A DNA stretch of 64,000 nucleotides, from contig NZ_WSRO01000002.1 of NCBI RefSeq assembly GCF_009769735.1, positions 1,922,001 through 1,986,000 on the forward strand, in the 5' to 3' direction. Of the stretch, positions 43,006 to 51,951 are shown piece after piece. Position numbers and translations under genes: made by a program. Position 1 is the first letter of the stretch. The number at the start of each line of letters is the position of its first letter. Under the pieces are notes generated by a model. It was not told where the DNA came from, did no database searches, and saw only the letters and a list, made by a program, of their open reading frames with translations. This DNA is from Streptomyces sp. BA2. GTDB taxonomy: Bacteria > Actinomycetota > Actinomycetes > Streptomycetales > Streptomycetaceae.

Positions 43006-43658
43006 GCCGGGGCTCCTTCCATGACGGGCTGCGAGGCCTGCGAGGACGCAGAGCGCGACCGCAGCCACCAGTCGCGCATGCCCCACAGGACGAGCGCGAG
43101 GTAGATGACGTACACGAGGCCGGAGAAGGCCAGGCCACTGCTGAACGCGAGCGGTACCCCGACCACGTCGACAAGCAGCCAGGCGAACCAGAACTCGACC
43201 AGGCCGCGGGCCTGGGCGACCATCGCGGCGAGCGTGCCGACGAAGATGTAGGCGTCGGGCCAGGGGTTCCAGGACAGGTCGGGGACGGCGGAGAACAGGG
43301 CGCCGACCGCGAGGGTGCCGACGGCCGTGCCGCCGATGAGCACCCCGCGCTCCTTCCACGTCGCGAACCGGACGGCGATGGAGCCGTCCTGCGCCTGCTG
43401 CTTTCCGTCTCTCCACAGGCGCCAGCCCCACAGGGCGACGCCGATGACGAGCAGCTGCTTGCCGACGCCGCCGGAGAGGTGGGCGGACGCGTAGGCGCCG
43501 ACGAGGATGACGCCGGAGAGGAACTGGGCCGGCCAGGTCCATATGGAGCGCCGCCAGCCGAGCGCGAGGGCGATCAGGCCGATGGTGTTGCCCACCATGT
43601 CGGACCAGATCACGTGCTGCCCGAAGGCCGTGAAGGCTTCGGAGTTGAGCCAGTTCAC
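43002..43658 (-). CDS. ribM: Riboflavin/roseoflavin-type transporter RibM (PnuX, PnuC family)
   Basis: The 218-residue protein has about six or seven helices of the PnuC fold, with [20 protein letters not shown] and [22 protein letters not shown]. Within FMN-riboswitch operons of actinobacteria this PnuC member (PnuX/RibM) imports riboflavin rather than nicotinamide riboside. GTG at 43658 has AGGAGG seven bases upstream and overlaps the ribE stop; its own stop overlaps ribBA. The arrangement ribE-ribM-ribBA-ribH matches that described in Streptomyces davawensis. Confidence 0.93.
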   Translation of the reverse strand: MNWLNSEAFTAFGQHVIWSDMVGNTIGLIALALGWRRSIWTWPAQFLSGVILVGAYASAHLSGGVGKQLLVIGVALWGWRLWRDGKQQAQDGSIAVRFATWKERGVLIGGTAVGTLAVGALFSAVPDLSWNPWPDAYIFVGTLAAMVAQARGLVEFWFAWLLVDVVGVPLAFSSGLAFSGLVYVIYLALVLWGMRDWWLRSRSASSQASQPVMEGAPA

Positions 43659-44290
43659 TTGGTGGCCTCCTGAGCGGGAGCGGCGGCACTTTCGGTGCGG
43701 ACGCGGTCGCCGAGCATCCGCTCGACGTACTTCGCGATGACGTCCACCTCGAGGTTGACCGGGTCGCCGGGCTGCTTGATGCCGAGCGTGGTCAGGGCGA
43801 GGGTGGTGGGGATGAGGCTGATGGTGAAGTAGTCGATCCCGGCGTCGACGACCGTCAGGCTGACGCCGTCGACGGTGATGGAGCCCTTCTCCACGACGTA
43901 GCGGGAGAGGTCCGCGGGGAGCGAGATCTTGACGATCTCCCAGTTCTCGGAAGGCTTGCGCTCGACGATCTCGCCCGTGCCGTCGACGTGTCCCTGCACG
44001 ATGTGGCCGCCGAGGCGGTCGCCCACGGCGGTGGGCCGCTCCAGGTTGACCCGCGATCCCGCCGCGAGCGCGCCGAGGCTGGAGCGGTTGAGGGTCTCGG
44101 CCATCACGTCGGCGGTGAACTCGTCGCCCTCGTGCTCCACGACCGTCAGACATACGCCGTTGACCGCGATGGAGTCGCCGTGCTTCGCGCCGTCGGTGAC
44201 GACGGGGCCACGGACGCGGAAGCGGGATGCGTCGTCCAGGTTCTCGACGGCGGTGATCTCGCCCAGCTCTTCGACGATTCCGGTGAACAC
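43655..44290 (-). CDS. ribE: Riboflavin synthase, alpha subunit
   Basis: The 211-residue enzyme dismutates two lumazines to riboflavin. It has two lumazine-binding repeats: the first begins [12 protein letters not shown] with NGVCLTVV, and the second near residue 100 has [12 protein letters not shown] and [10 protein letters not shown]. It starts one base after the ribD stop and its stop overlaps ribM. Confidence 0.97.
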   Translation of the reverse strand: MFTGIVEELGEITAVENLDDASRFRVRGPVVTDGAKHGDSIAVNGVCLTVVEHEGDEFTADVMAETLNRSSLGALAAGSRVNLERPTAVGDRLGGHIVQGHVDGTGEIVERKPSENWEIVKISLPADLSRYVVEKGSITVDGVSLTVVDAGIDYFTISLIPTTLALTTLGIKQPGDPVNLEVDVIAKYVERMLGDRVRTESAAAPAQEATK

Positions 44291-44291
44291 T

Positions 44292-45404
44292 TCAGTGCTC
44301 CTTCGCTACGAGGGCTACAGGGGTCGCGGTGACGCGCAGATCAGGGCCGATGCGGACGGTCTCGCTCACGTCGAGCCGCAACGCATCGGTGACGGTCGTG
44401 ATTCCGCCGCCGGTGAGGGCTGCGGGGCCCGCGCCGAGCAGGACGGGGGCGAGGTAGGCGACGACGCGGTCGACGGCGCCCGCGGCGACGAAGGCTCCGG
44501 ATAGCGTCGGCCCGCCTTCGAGGAGGACGGAACGCACCCCGCGCGCGTGCAGCTCGTCGAGGAGGGCCCGGATGTCCAACCCACCGTCCGCGCGCGGGAT
44601 TCGGACCGTCTCGGCCTCCCCTTGCGTGGTCACGTTGTCGGCGACGGCGATGAGGGTGGGTGCCGCGTCGTCCAGGACGCGGGCGCCGGGTGCCACCGCG
44701 GTGCCGTTCGTGTCGACGACGACGCGCAGGGGCTGTACGGCGCCTTCGATGCCCCGCACGGCGAGGTGCGGGTCGTCGGCGCGCTGGGTGCCGGAGCCGA
44801 CGACCACCGCGTCGCACTCGGCGCGCAGCCGGTGGACGTCGGCGCGGGCCCCGGCGGAGGTGATCCAGCGGCTGCTGCCGTCGGCGGCGGCGATGCGGCC
44901 GTCGAGCGTCGCGGCGTACTTCCAGGTGACGTGGGGGCGGCCGAGCCGTACGGAGGTCAGCCAGGCGGCGTTGACCGCGGCGGCCTCGTCCTCCAACAGG
45001 CCCGCGCGCACGTCGACTCCGGCGGTACGCAGTCGCTGCGCGCCCCCGGTCGCGGAGGGGTTCGGGTCGCCGACCGCGTAGACGACGCGGGCGATCCCGG
45101 CGTCGATGAGCGCCTGGGCGCAGGGGCCGGTGCGTCCGGTGTGGTTGCAGGGTTCGAGGGTGACCAGGGCGGTGGCGCCGCGGGCCTGTTCGCCGGCCGC
45201 GCGCAGGGCGTGGACCTCGGCGTGCGGGCCGCCGGCGCGCTGGTGGTAGCCCTCGCCGAGGGTCTCTCCGGAGGCGTTGACGATCACGCATCCGACGACC
45301 GGGTTCGGGCTGGTGGAGCCGAGCCCGAGGGCGGCGAGCATGATGGCACGGCGCATGGCGGCGAGCTCGTGCTCGTTCGCTGCTGCTGCGTGTGCGGTGG
45401 CCAC
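44292..45404 (-). CDS. ribD: Bifunctional pyrimidine deaminase / reductase RibD
   Basis: The 370-residue enzyme performs deamination and side-chain reduction in riboflavin synthesis. The zinc deaminase site is HAE at 61-63 with C86 and C95 (EPCNHTGRTGPC); the reductase domain begins near residue 150 (WKYAATLDGRIAAADG). GTG at 45404 follows AGGAGG five bases upstream; the longer ATG at 45542 would start inside the leader. It is the first gene after the FMN riboswitch. Confidence 0.96.
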   Translation of the reverse strand: MATAHAAAANEHELAAMRRAIMLAALGLGSTSPNPVVGCVIVNASGETLGEGYHQRAGGPHAEVHALRAAGEQARGATALVTLEPCNHTGRTGPCAQALIDAGIARVVYAVGDPNPSATGGAQRLRTAGVDVRAGLLEDEAAAVNAAWLTSVRLGRPHVTWKYAATLDGRIAAADGSSRWITSAGARADVHRLRAECDAVVVGSGTQRADDPHLAVRGIEGAVQPLRVVVDTNGTAVAPGARVLDDAAPTLIAVADNVTTQGEAETVRIPRADGGLDIRALLDELHARGVRSVLLEGGPTLSGAFVAAGAVDRVVAYLAPVLLGAGPAALTGGGITTVTDALRLDVSETVRIGPDLRVTATPVALVAKEH

Positions 45405-45576
45405 CGGGTCCTCCTGCCTCAAGGGGCACGGACTCCGGGGCCTGTCGATGACGACAGAATGTACGGACTGCGGCGCCGGGAGCGACGCCGGAAACGAGAC
45501 CTCTCCCCGGGAAACCCGCATGGACGGGTATCCCAAAAACAAGCCACTCGGCGACGCGCACGAATGCCCGCCCGCC

Positions 45577-45703
45577 GCGCACTGCCTCCCATCCGGACTT
45601 TCACCGTCGGTCCAGGAATTTCACCTGGTCAACCGGCCGCTGGAGGCGACCGGGTCGCGGACTGTAACCGCCGGTTCGGAATTACACCGACCCCGGAGTG
45701 CGC
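45577..45703 (-). promoter_or_regulatory. FMN riboswitch (RFN element) of the rib operon
   Basis: On the minus strand the P1 stem (AGTGCGC at 45703-45697 with GCGCACT at 45583-45577) encloses the conserved segments GGGGTCGGTGTAATTCC, ACCGGCGGTTACAGTCC, GTGAAATTCCTGG, CGACGGTGAAAGTCC and GGATGGGAGGCAGTG. FMN binding would shut off the operon. It lies 172 bases before ribD; that leader (45405-45576) holds a T5 run and a hairpin of ACCCG and CGGGT around 45517-45532 that could be the expression platform. No clean promoter was identified in 45704-45843. Confidence 0.96.
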
Positions 45704-45843
45704 TGCTTTTGGTACGAGGCCAGTGTGCCACGCCTGATCGACGCCCATACGGGCGAATCCCTGTGGCCTGGCTCACAGCAGCGCGTAACAGGGCTCTGAC
45801 CGGCGGTGACGGTCGGCCGGGCTTGCGCGAGGCCGGTCGCGGG

Positions 45844-47007
45844 TCAGTGTCGCGGCCCGAACACCTCGTCCTGCGCCGCGTCCCTGGCGGCGAGCAGCGC
45901 GCCCCGCAGCACCGCCGAGCCGCCGAGCGCGCTCGCGCGCACCTCGGTGCGCAGCGGTGACATGGCGGCGACGCGGTCGGCCACACGGGTGGCGAGGGCG
46001 TCGCCGCCCGCACGGCCGATCTCACCGCCGAGGACGACGCAGCCGGGGTCGAGGATCGCGGCCATGGCGGCAGCGCCGATGGCGACGCGGTCGGCGGCGG
46101 CGTCGAGGAAGGCGTCGTTGCCGGTTTCGACGGCGTGCCGTACGAGGTCCGCGGCCTCGTCCCCGGCCGCTGCCGCGAGGCCGTGCTCCGCGCCGAGTTC
46201 GCGGAGTGCGGCGGCGCAGGCCAGCGAGTGGAAGCCGCCCTCGCAGCCGGTGGCGGAGGGCAGCATGTGCGTGCCGGGCACCGGAAGGAAGCCGATCTCC
46301 CCGGTGCCGCCGGACGCTCCGCGGCGCAGGCTTCCGTCGAGCACGACGGCGGCGCCGACGCCTTCGCCGAGCCAGAGGAGGACGAACGTGTCGCGGTCGT
46401 GGGCGGCGCCGTCGCGCTGTTCGGCGCGGGCGGCGAGGTTGGTCTCGTTCTCCACGAGGACGCGGGCCGGGAGCCGCTCCTGGAGGGCTCCGGCGAGACG
46501 GCGGTGCCAGGCGGGGAGCGAGGTGGTGTCGCGCAGTTCGCCGGTGGCGGGGTCGATGAGGCCGGGGGCGCCGATCGCCACGGTGTGCAGCCGCTCGACG
46601 CCGCCGTCCCGGGCGGTGCGCTCCACGAGGGCGACGGCCCGCTCGACGGCGGGCCCGGTGCCGGTGTCGGCTCCGATGGGCGCGGAGGCCTCGGAGAGCA
46701 CCGCGCCGAGCAGATCCGTGACGACCACGGAGACGCCCCCGGTGCGTACGTCGAGGGCGGCGAGGTGCGCCCGGTCGGCGACGATCCCGTACAGCCGGGC
46801 ATTGGGGCCGCGGCGCTGGGCACCCGCCTCCCCCACGACCGCGATCAGGCCGGAGCCCTGGAGGCGCTCGACCAGGTCGGCGACCGAGGGCCGCGAGAGG
46901 CCGGTCAGCTGCTTCAACTGGTTGGCCGTCAGCGGTCCTTCGCGCTGCAGGAGCCCCAGGGCGAGCCGGTCGTTGATGGCCCGGGCGGTGCTCGGTGATG
47001 CGGGCAT
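45844..47007 (-). CDS. ROK family transcriptional regulator
   Basis: The 387-residue regulator has an N-terminal winged helix (LTANQLKQLTGLSRPSVADLVERL near residues 26-50) and a ROK domain. The kinase-type ATP site is degenerate, as usual for regulators, while the zinc-site region appears as TGCEGGFHSLAC. Ligands are normally sugars or sugar phosphates. It is divergent from an MFS gene, and a palindrome between them is its probable operator. Confidence 0.92.
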   Translation of the reverse strand: MPASPSTARAINDRLALGLLQREGPLTANQLKQLTGLSRPSVADLVERLQGSGLIAVVGEAGAQRRGPNARLYGIVADRAHLAALDVRTGGVSVVVTDLLGAVLSEASAPIGADTGTGPAVERAVALVERTARDGGVERLHTVAIGAPGLIDPATGELRDTTSLPAWHRRLAGALQERLPARVLVENETNLAARAEQRDGAAHDRDTFVLLWLGEGVGAAVVLDGSLRRGASGGTGEIGFLPVPGTHMLPSATGCEGGFHSLACAAALRELGAEHGLAAAAGDEAADLVRHAVETGNDAFLDAAADRVAIGAAAMAAILDPGCVVLGGEIGRAGGDALATRVADRVAAMSPLRTEVRASALGGSAVLRGALLAARDAAQDEVFGPRH

Positions 47008-47036
47008 GCCGGGGATCCTTCCATAAAGCTGCTATT

Positions 47037-47057
47037 TATCAGGCAGGGTTCCTGATA
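47037..47057. promoter_or_regulatory. Inverted-repeat operator between ROK and MFS genes
   Basis: TATCAGG (47037-47043) and CCTGATA (47051-47057) form a perfect 7-bp inverted repeat with a seven-base spacer in the 98-base divergent gap. TAGTTT at 47056-47061 could be a -10 for the MFS gene, which the site would overlap. Confidence 0.75.
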
Positions 47058-47105
47058 GTTTACGTCGCCGTAGCGGGGCGGCACCTCGGGAGGGGCGGAG
47101 CATCG

Positions 47106-48299
47106 ATGAGTGAAGTGACCTACGACGTACGTCAGTTGAAGCGGGCGCGGTACGCCGTGGCCGCCGTCTTCTGTGTGCACGGCGCCGTCACCGGCTCCTT
47201 CGCGACCCGCGTGCCCTGGATCCAGGAGCACGCCGGCCTCAGCGCCGGACTCCTCGGCCTCGCCCTCGCCTTCCCCGCGATCGGCGCCTCCGTGGCGATG
47301 CCGCTCGCCGGCTGGGTCAGCCACCGCTTCGGCGCCAGGACGGCGCTGCGCGGCCTTCTCGCCCTGTGGACGATGTCGCTGATCCTGCCCTCGCTCGCGC
47401 CGAACCTCCTGACGCTCTGCTTCGCCCTGTTCGTGTACGGCGCGACGGCGGGCATGTCGGACGTGGCGATGAACGCCCTCGGCGTCGAGGTCGAGACCCG
47501 GATGAAGAAGTCGATCATGTCGGGACTGCACGGCATGTGGAGCGTCGGCGCCCTGATCGGCTCCGCGGCCGGCACCGTCGCCGCGCACCTGGGCTCGGAC
47601 GCCCGCCTTCACCACGCGCTCGCCGCCGTGGCCCTCACCGTGATCGGCCTCGTCGCCTGCCGGGGCGTGCTCGATCTCCAGGCGGCACCCGAGGAGTCGG
47701 CGCCGCCGCGCTTCTCGCTGCCGCCCAAGTCGGCGCTCCTGATCGGGGCGGTCGGCTTCTGCGCGGTCTTCGCGGAGGGCGCGAGCCTCGACTGGTCGGC
47801 GGTCTATCTGCGGGACGTCCTGGACAGCTCGGCCGGTGTCGCCGCCGCGTCCACGACCGGTTTCACGCTCACCATGGCGATCGCGCGGCTCGCGGGCGAC
47901 GCGGTGGTGGACCGCTTCGGGGCGGTCCGCACGGTGCGCGTCGGCGGCGTGGTCGCGGCGCTCGGCGGCCTGCTCGTGGTGGTGGCGCCGCATCCGGCGG
48001 TCGCCATGGGCGGGTTCGCGCTGCTCGGACTCGGCATCGCGGTCGTGGTGCCGCTCGCGTTCGCAGCGGCAGGACGCAGCGGCCCCAACCCGAGCCAGGC
48101 CATCGCGGGCGTCGCCACGATCACGTACACATCGGGCCTGATCGCCCCGTCCGCGATCGGCACGCTCGCCGACGCGACGAGCCTCGTGGTCTCCTTCGGC
48201 CTGGTGACGGTGCTCGCCTGCGGACTCGCGGTGTTCGCGGGGGTCCTGCGTACGGGCGGCCGCGAGGCCACTCCGGTCGCTCCCGCGAACATCCCGTGA
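47106..48299 (+). CDS. MFS transporter, probable ROK regulator target
   Basis: The 397-residue permease has about twelve helices and resembles the sugar-type MFS group near FucP/YbjJ-like proteins (VTGSFATRVPWIQEHAGLSAG, MSDVAMNALGVEVE, HGMWSVGALIG). ATG at 47106 has GGAG five bases upstream; an earlier ATG lies in the operator region. Divergent pairing with the ROK gene suggests induction by its own substrate, perhaps a sugar; this is inference. Confidence 0.88.
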   Translation: MSEVTYDVRQLKRARYAVAAVFCVHGAVTGSFATRVPWIQEHAGLSAGLLGLALAFPAIGASVAMPLAGWVSHRFGARTALRGLLALWTMSLILPSLAPNLLTLCFALFVYGATAGMSDVAMNALGVEVETRMKKSIMSGLHGMWSVGALIGSAAGTVAAHLGSDARLHHALAAVALTVIGLVACRGVLDLQAAPEESAPPRFSLPPKSALLIGAVGFCAVFAEGASLDWSAVYLRDVLDSSAGVAAASTTGFTLTMAIARLAGDAVVDRFGAVRTVRVGGVVAALGGLLVVVAPHPAVAMGGFALLGLGIAVVVPLAFAAAGRSGPNPSQAIAGVATITYTSGLIAPSAIGTLADATSLVVSFGLVTVLACGLAVFAGVLRTGGREATPVAPANIP

Positions 48300-48386
48300 G
48301 AAACCATGGAACTTATGCCGGATTAACATTGCGCTGACTCATTCAGGTCTTGACAAAGTCGGGCGCACAGAAGGCGGAACAGAACC

Positions 48387-49802
48387 ATGGATCTCGGCGT
48401 GCGCTGGAGACTGCACGGCGACGGGCGCACCCCCGCGCCCGGAGCCGTCGTCCGTCCCGACGAGCGGCTCTCGTGGCCGCGCACCTTCGGGCTCGGCGCC
48501 CAGCACGTGGTCGCCATGTTCGGCGCGTCCTTCGTGGCGCCCGTCCTGATGGGCCTCGACCCGAACCTCGCGATCATGATGTCGGGCGTAGCGACGGTCA
48601 TCTTCCTGCTCGCCACGCGCGGCCGGGTGCCCAGCTACCTGGGCTGTTCGCTCTCCTTCGTGGGCGTGGCCGCGGTCATCCGCGCGCAGGGCGGCTCATC
48701 GGCGACCGTGACGGGCGCGGTCTTCGTGGTCGGCGCCGCGCTCTTCCTGGTGGGCCTCGCCGTCCAGAAGTTCGGGGCGCGGATCATCCACGCCGCTATG
48801 CCGCCGATCGTCACCGGCGCCGTCGTCATGCTGATCGGCTTCAACCTGGCGCCGGTCACCGCCTCCACGTACTGGCCGCAGGACCAGTGGACGGCGCTCC
48901 TGGTGATGCTGTTCACCGGTTTGGCCGTGGTGTGCCTGCGCGGATTCTGGTCACGCGTCGCGATCTTCCTCGGCCTGATCTTCGGGTACGCCCTGTCCTG
49001 GGTCCTCGACCTGACCTTCGGCAAGATCCACTCGGCGGACGGCTCGGGCAAGGTGGTCGACCACTGGCGCCTTGACCTCTCCGCCGTCGGCAACGCCGAC
49101 TGGATCGGCCTGCCGTCCTTCCACGCGCCCAGCTTCGAGTGGTCGGCGATCCTCGTCGCGCTGCCCGTCGTCATCGCGCTGGTCGCCGAGAACGCCGGGC
49201 ACGTCAAGGCGGTCGGGGAGATGACCGGCGACTCCCTGGACGACAAGCTCGGCACCGCGATCTCCGCCGACGGCGCCGCCTCCATGCTGTCCACGGCGGT
49301 GGGCGGCCCGCCCAACACGACGTACTCCGAGAACATCGGCGTGATGGCCGCGACCCGCGTCTACTCCACGGCCGCGTACTGGGCCGCCGCGTGCTTCGCC
49401 CTGCTCTTCGGCCTCTGCCCCAAGTTCGGCGCGGTCGTGGCGGCCATCCCCGGCGGCGTCCTCGGCGGCATCACCGTCATCCTCTACGGCATGATCGGCC
49501 TGCTCGGCGCCCAGATCTGGATCAACGCCAAGGTGGATCTGCGCAATCCGCTGAACCTCGTCCCGGCCGCGGCGGGCATCATCATCGGCGTCGGCGGCGT
49601 CTCTCTGAAGATCACCGACAATTTCGAGCTGAGCGGCATCGCGCTCGGCACGATCGTCGTCATCACCGGCTACCACGTCCTGCGCGCCTTCGCCCCGCCG
49701 CACCTCAAGACGCAGGAACCGCTGCTGGATTCGGGCACGTCCACGTACGACGAGGGCGAGGACGGCCCGGAAGCGAGCGCTCAGCCGCGCGCCAAGTCGT
49801 AG
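48387..49802 (+). CDS. NCS2 family uracil/xanthine permease
   Basis: The 471-residue protein belongs to the nucleobase-cation-symport-2 family (UraA type). Hallmarks are LGAQHVVAMFGASFVAP in the first helix, the substrate-site glutamate in VAENAGHVKAVGEM, and GGPPNTTYSENIGVMAATRVYS. Uracil is the likeliest substrate. It lies 87 bases after the MFS gene and overlaps the convergent GH6 gene by 22 bases. TTGACA at 48352-48357 may belong to its promoter, though no good -10 follows. Confidence 0.93.
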   Translation: MDLGVRWRLHGDGRTPAPGAVVRPDERLSWPRTFGLGAQHVVAMFGASFVAPVLMGLDPNLAIMMSGVATVIFLLATRGRVPSYLGCSLSFVGVAAVIRAQGGSSATVTGAVFVVGAALFLVGLAVQKFGARIIHAAMPPIVTGAVVMLIGFNLAPVTASTYWPQDQWTALLVMLFTGLAVVCLRGFWSRVAIFLGLIFGYALSWVLDLTFGKIHSADGSGKVVDHWRLDLSAVGNADWIGLPSFHAPSFEWSAILVALPVVIALVAENAGHVKAVGEMTGDSLDDKLGTAISADGAASMLSTAVGGPPNTTYSENIGVMAATRVYSTAAYWAAACFALLFGLCPKFGAVVAAIPGGVLGGITVILYGMIGLLGAQIWINAKVDLRNPLNLVPAAAGIIIGVGGVSLKITDNFELSGIALGTIVVITGYHVLRAFAPPHLKTQEPLLDSGTSTYDEGEDGPEASAQPRAKS

Positions 49803-51010
49803 GCGTAGCCGGGCGTGAACGTCCCGGGCGCGCCCTTGCAGCCGTCGGACTCGCCCGGCAGTTTGATCCACAGATAGGCGTCGACGCGGGCCTGGCCGGT
49901 GCGCAGCGTCGGGCTCTGCCCGAGCCCCCGGCCCGCCGGGTCGCACCACTCACCGTCGGCCGGGGCGCCGTTTCCGTTGCGGCTCGTGTCGATGACGGCG
50001 CCGAGGCCCGCCGGGCCGCCGAGTGCGGACAGGACCTTGCGGGCGTAGGCGGCTTCGTCGTCGGTGCGGTGGAAATTCGAGACGTTCGTGAAGACGCCGT
50101 CGGACGACGCGGGCGAGGCCGCGCCCGCCGCACGCAGCCGACCGGCCTGCTTGACCGCGGCGTTCCAGCCGGAGTGCCCTGCGTCGTAATAGACCCTGGC
50201 CTTGGGGTTGGCGTCCTTCAGGGTGCGGCCCGCGCGGGCGAGCGAGGCGAAGCGTGCGGTGCGCTCCTTGGCCGAGAGGCACTCGGAGAGCGCGATCGCG
50301 TCCGGTTCGAGGATGACGATGACCTCGCCGGAGCCGAGGCCCGCGGCGAACTTCCCGATCCACGCCTCGTACGCGGCGAGGTCCGGCGCCCCGCCCTGCG
50401 ACGCGCCCCCGCAGTCGCGGTCCGGTATCGCGTACGGCACGACGACGGGCACCCTGCTCCCGGCGTTCGACGTCACCGCGCGCACCCGTGAGGTGATGGT
50501 CCCCGGCGCGTACTCCGCGAACCAGACGGCGGCGGGGCGGTCGGCGATCCGTGACTCGATGAGCGGCCTGCGCGGGTCGCCGCGGTTCGCCCTGACCCAG
50601 TCAAGGACCTGGGAATCGCCGTGACGGTAAAGGGAGTTGGCCTTCGGCGCGGCGGTGCTCGGCTTCTTCGGGCGCTGCGTCGACGGCTTCGGTTTCGGCT
50701 TCGGGGCCGCGGAGGACTTCGCCGGGGACGGCTTCGCCGATGTCTCCGACGCGGACGGCGTCGGCACCGCGGGCAGCGGTTCGAGCGTCGGCGACTTCGT
50801 CACCTTCGGGCGCGCCTGCTCCTTGCCGCCGCCCTCGTCCAGGGCGGACACCATTCCGGTGACGGTGCCGACGGCGGCCACGACCGAGGCCGCGGCGACC
50901 ATGACCCCGCGGCGGGCGGCGCGCCTCCGTCCGGCGCGTCGTCCGGCCCCCTGTCCGGCTCGTCGTCGGGCCCGTCGTCCGGCGCGATGTCGTGCGCGGT
51001 CGCCTGACAC
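49781..51010 (-). CDS. GH6 family glycoside hydrolase (cellulase-like), membrane anchored
   Basis: The 409-residue protein has an Arg-rich cytosolic N-terminus (residues 1-35), a hydrophobic anchor or signal (about 36-56), a long Pro/Ser/Lys linker (60-120) and a GH6 domain. GH6 motifs are PVVVPYAIPDRDCGGASQGG (first catalytic Asp), VIVILEPDAI (catalytic acid) and WCDPAGRGLG. It should act on beta-1,4-glucans outside the membrane. GTG at 51010 follows GGAGG nine bases upstream. Confidence 0.88.
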   Translation of the reverse strand: MSGDRARHRAGRRARRRAGQGAGRRAGRRRAARRGVMVAAASVVAAVGTVTGMVSALDEGGGKEQARPKVTKSPTLEPLPAVPTPSASETSAKPSPAKSSAAPKPKPKPSTQRPKKPSTAAPKANSLYRHGDSQVLDWVRANRGDPRRPLIESRIADRPAAVWFAEYAPGTITSRVRAVTSNAGSRVPVVVPYAIPDRDCGGASQGGAPDLAAYEAWIGKFAAGLGSGEVIVILEPDAIALSECLSAKERTARFASLARAGRTLKDANPKARVYYDAGHSGWNAAVKQAGRLRAAGAASPASSDGVFTNVSNFHRTDDEAAYARKVLSALGGPAGLGAVIDTSRNGNGAPADGEWCDPAGRGLGQSPTLRTGQARVDAYLWIKLPGESDGCKGAPGTFTPGYAYDLARG

Positions 51011-51158
51011 AGTACGGTTCCTCCCCCTCCCCCGTGTCCCCCTGACACGGCGTGCCGGCTCCCCTCCCCAGGGGCACACACGGTCGGCGTTCCCTCGTTC
51101 TGGGGAAGCGGCCGGTGCGGTGGCACTCGGGTCAGCCTAGGACTGGGACCCTGCCACC

Positions 51159-51863
51159 ATGGCGCAGTTGGAGCGGTTCGCGGAGTTCACAGGCCCGGCA
51201 CACGGGGTTGACGGCGTGGTGACGCGGATGCGCGCGCTGGGCGCGGGATTCCCCTCGGGTGACGGGGTCGGGGTCTTCAACCGGGTCTATCTGTCGGTCA
51301 CCGAAGAGGTCGGCAGGCACGTCGACAGCGGCCATTTTCCGGACACGGGAGCCGCGATCACGCTGGACGTCCTGTTCGCCGAACGCTATCTGCGGGCCGT
51401 CGACGCGGTGGCCGCCGACCGCAGGCCGCCCGCCTGCTGGCGCCCGCTGTTCCAGCTCCGGCGCCATCCCGGTGTACGTCCTCTGCAGTTCGCCCTCGCG
51501 GGCATCAACGCGCACATCGGGCACGACCTTCCACTGGCCGTCATGGACGCCTGCCGTACGCTCGGCTGCGAACCGGCGGACCTGGAGGACGAGTTCGACC
51601 GTGTGGGCGACATCCTCGTATCGCTGGAGGAGAGCATCCGCGAAGAGCTGATGCCGGGCCCCGACCTTTTCCAGATCGCCGACCCGCTCACCCACCTGCT
51701 TGGTTCCTGGAGCCTGGAGCGGGCCAGGGACAGCGCATGGGCGACGGCCCTGACCATGCGGGCCCTGGATGAACTGCCCTCCGTCGCCGAGGAGTTCAGG
51801 GAGCGCCTGGACGGAGCGGTCGGCCTGGTGGGCCGCATGCTGCTCACGCCCCTGCCGGACTGA
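51159..51863 (+). CDS. DUF5995 family protein
   Basis: The 234-residue mostly helical protein matches the DUF5995 family, with FNRVYLSVTEEVG, FLAERYLRAVDA-like FAERYLRAVDAV and the conserved ALAGINAHIGHDLP, whose histidines could bind metal. No signal peptide is present. It is divergent from the GH6 gene and 88 bases upstream of an F420-type oxidoreductase. Function unknown. Confidence 0.86.
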   Translation: MAQLERFAEFTGPAHGVDGVVTRMRALGAGFPSGDGVGVFNRVYLSVTEEVGRHVDSGHFPDTGAAITLDVLFAERYLRAVDAVAADRRPPACWRPLFQLRRHPGVRPLQFALAGINAHIGHDLPLAVMDACRTLGCEPADLEDEFDRVGDILVSLEESIREELMPGPDLFQIADPLTHLLGSWSLERARDSAWATALTMRALDELPSVAEEFRERLDGAVGLVGRMLLTPLPD

Positions 51864-51951
51864 TCCGGCCACGGTGCGCCGGCCGCCGAGGAACTCCCCG
51901 ACGATCGCTGTACGTTGAAGGTAGTGACCCCGGATGCGAAGGAGCACCAAC

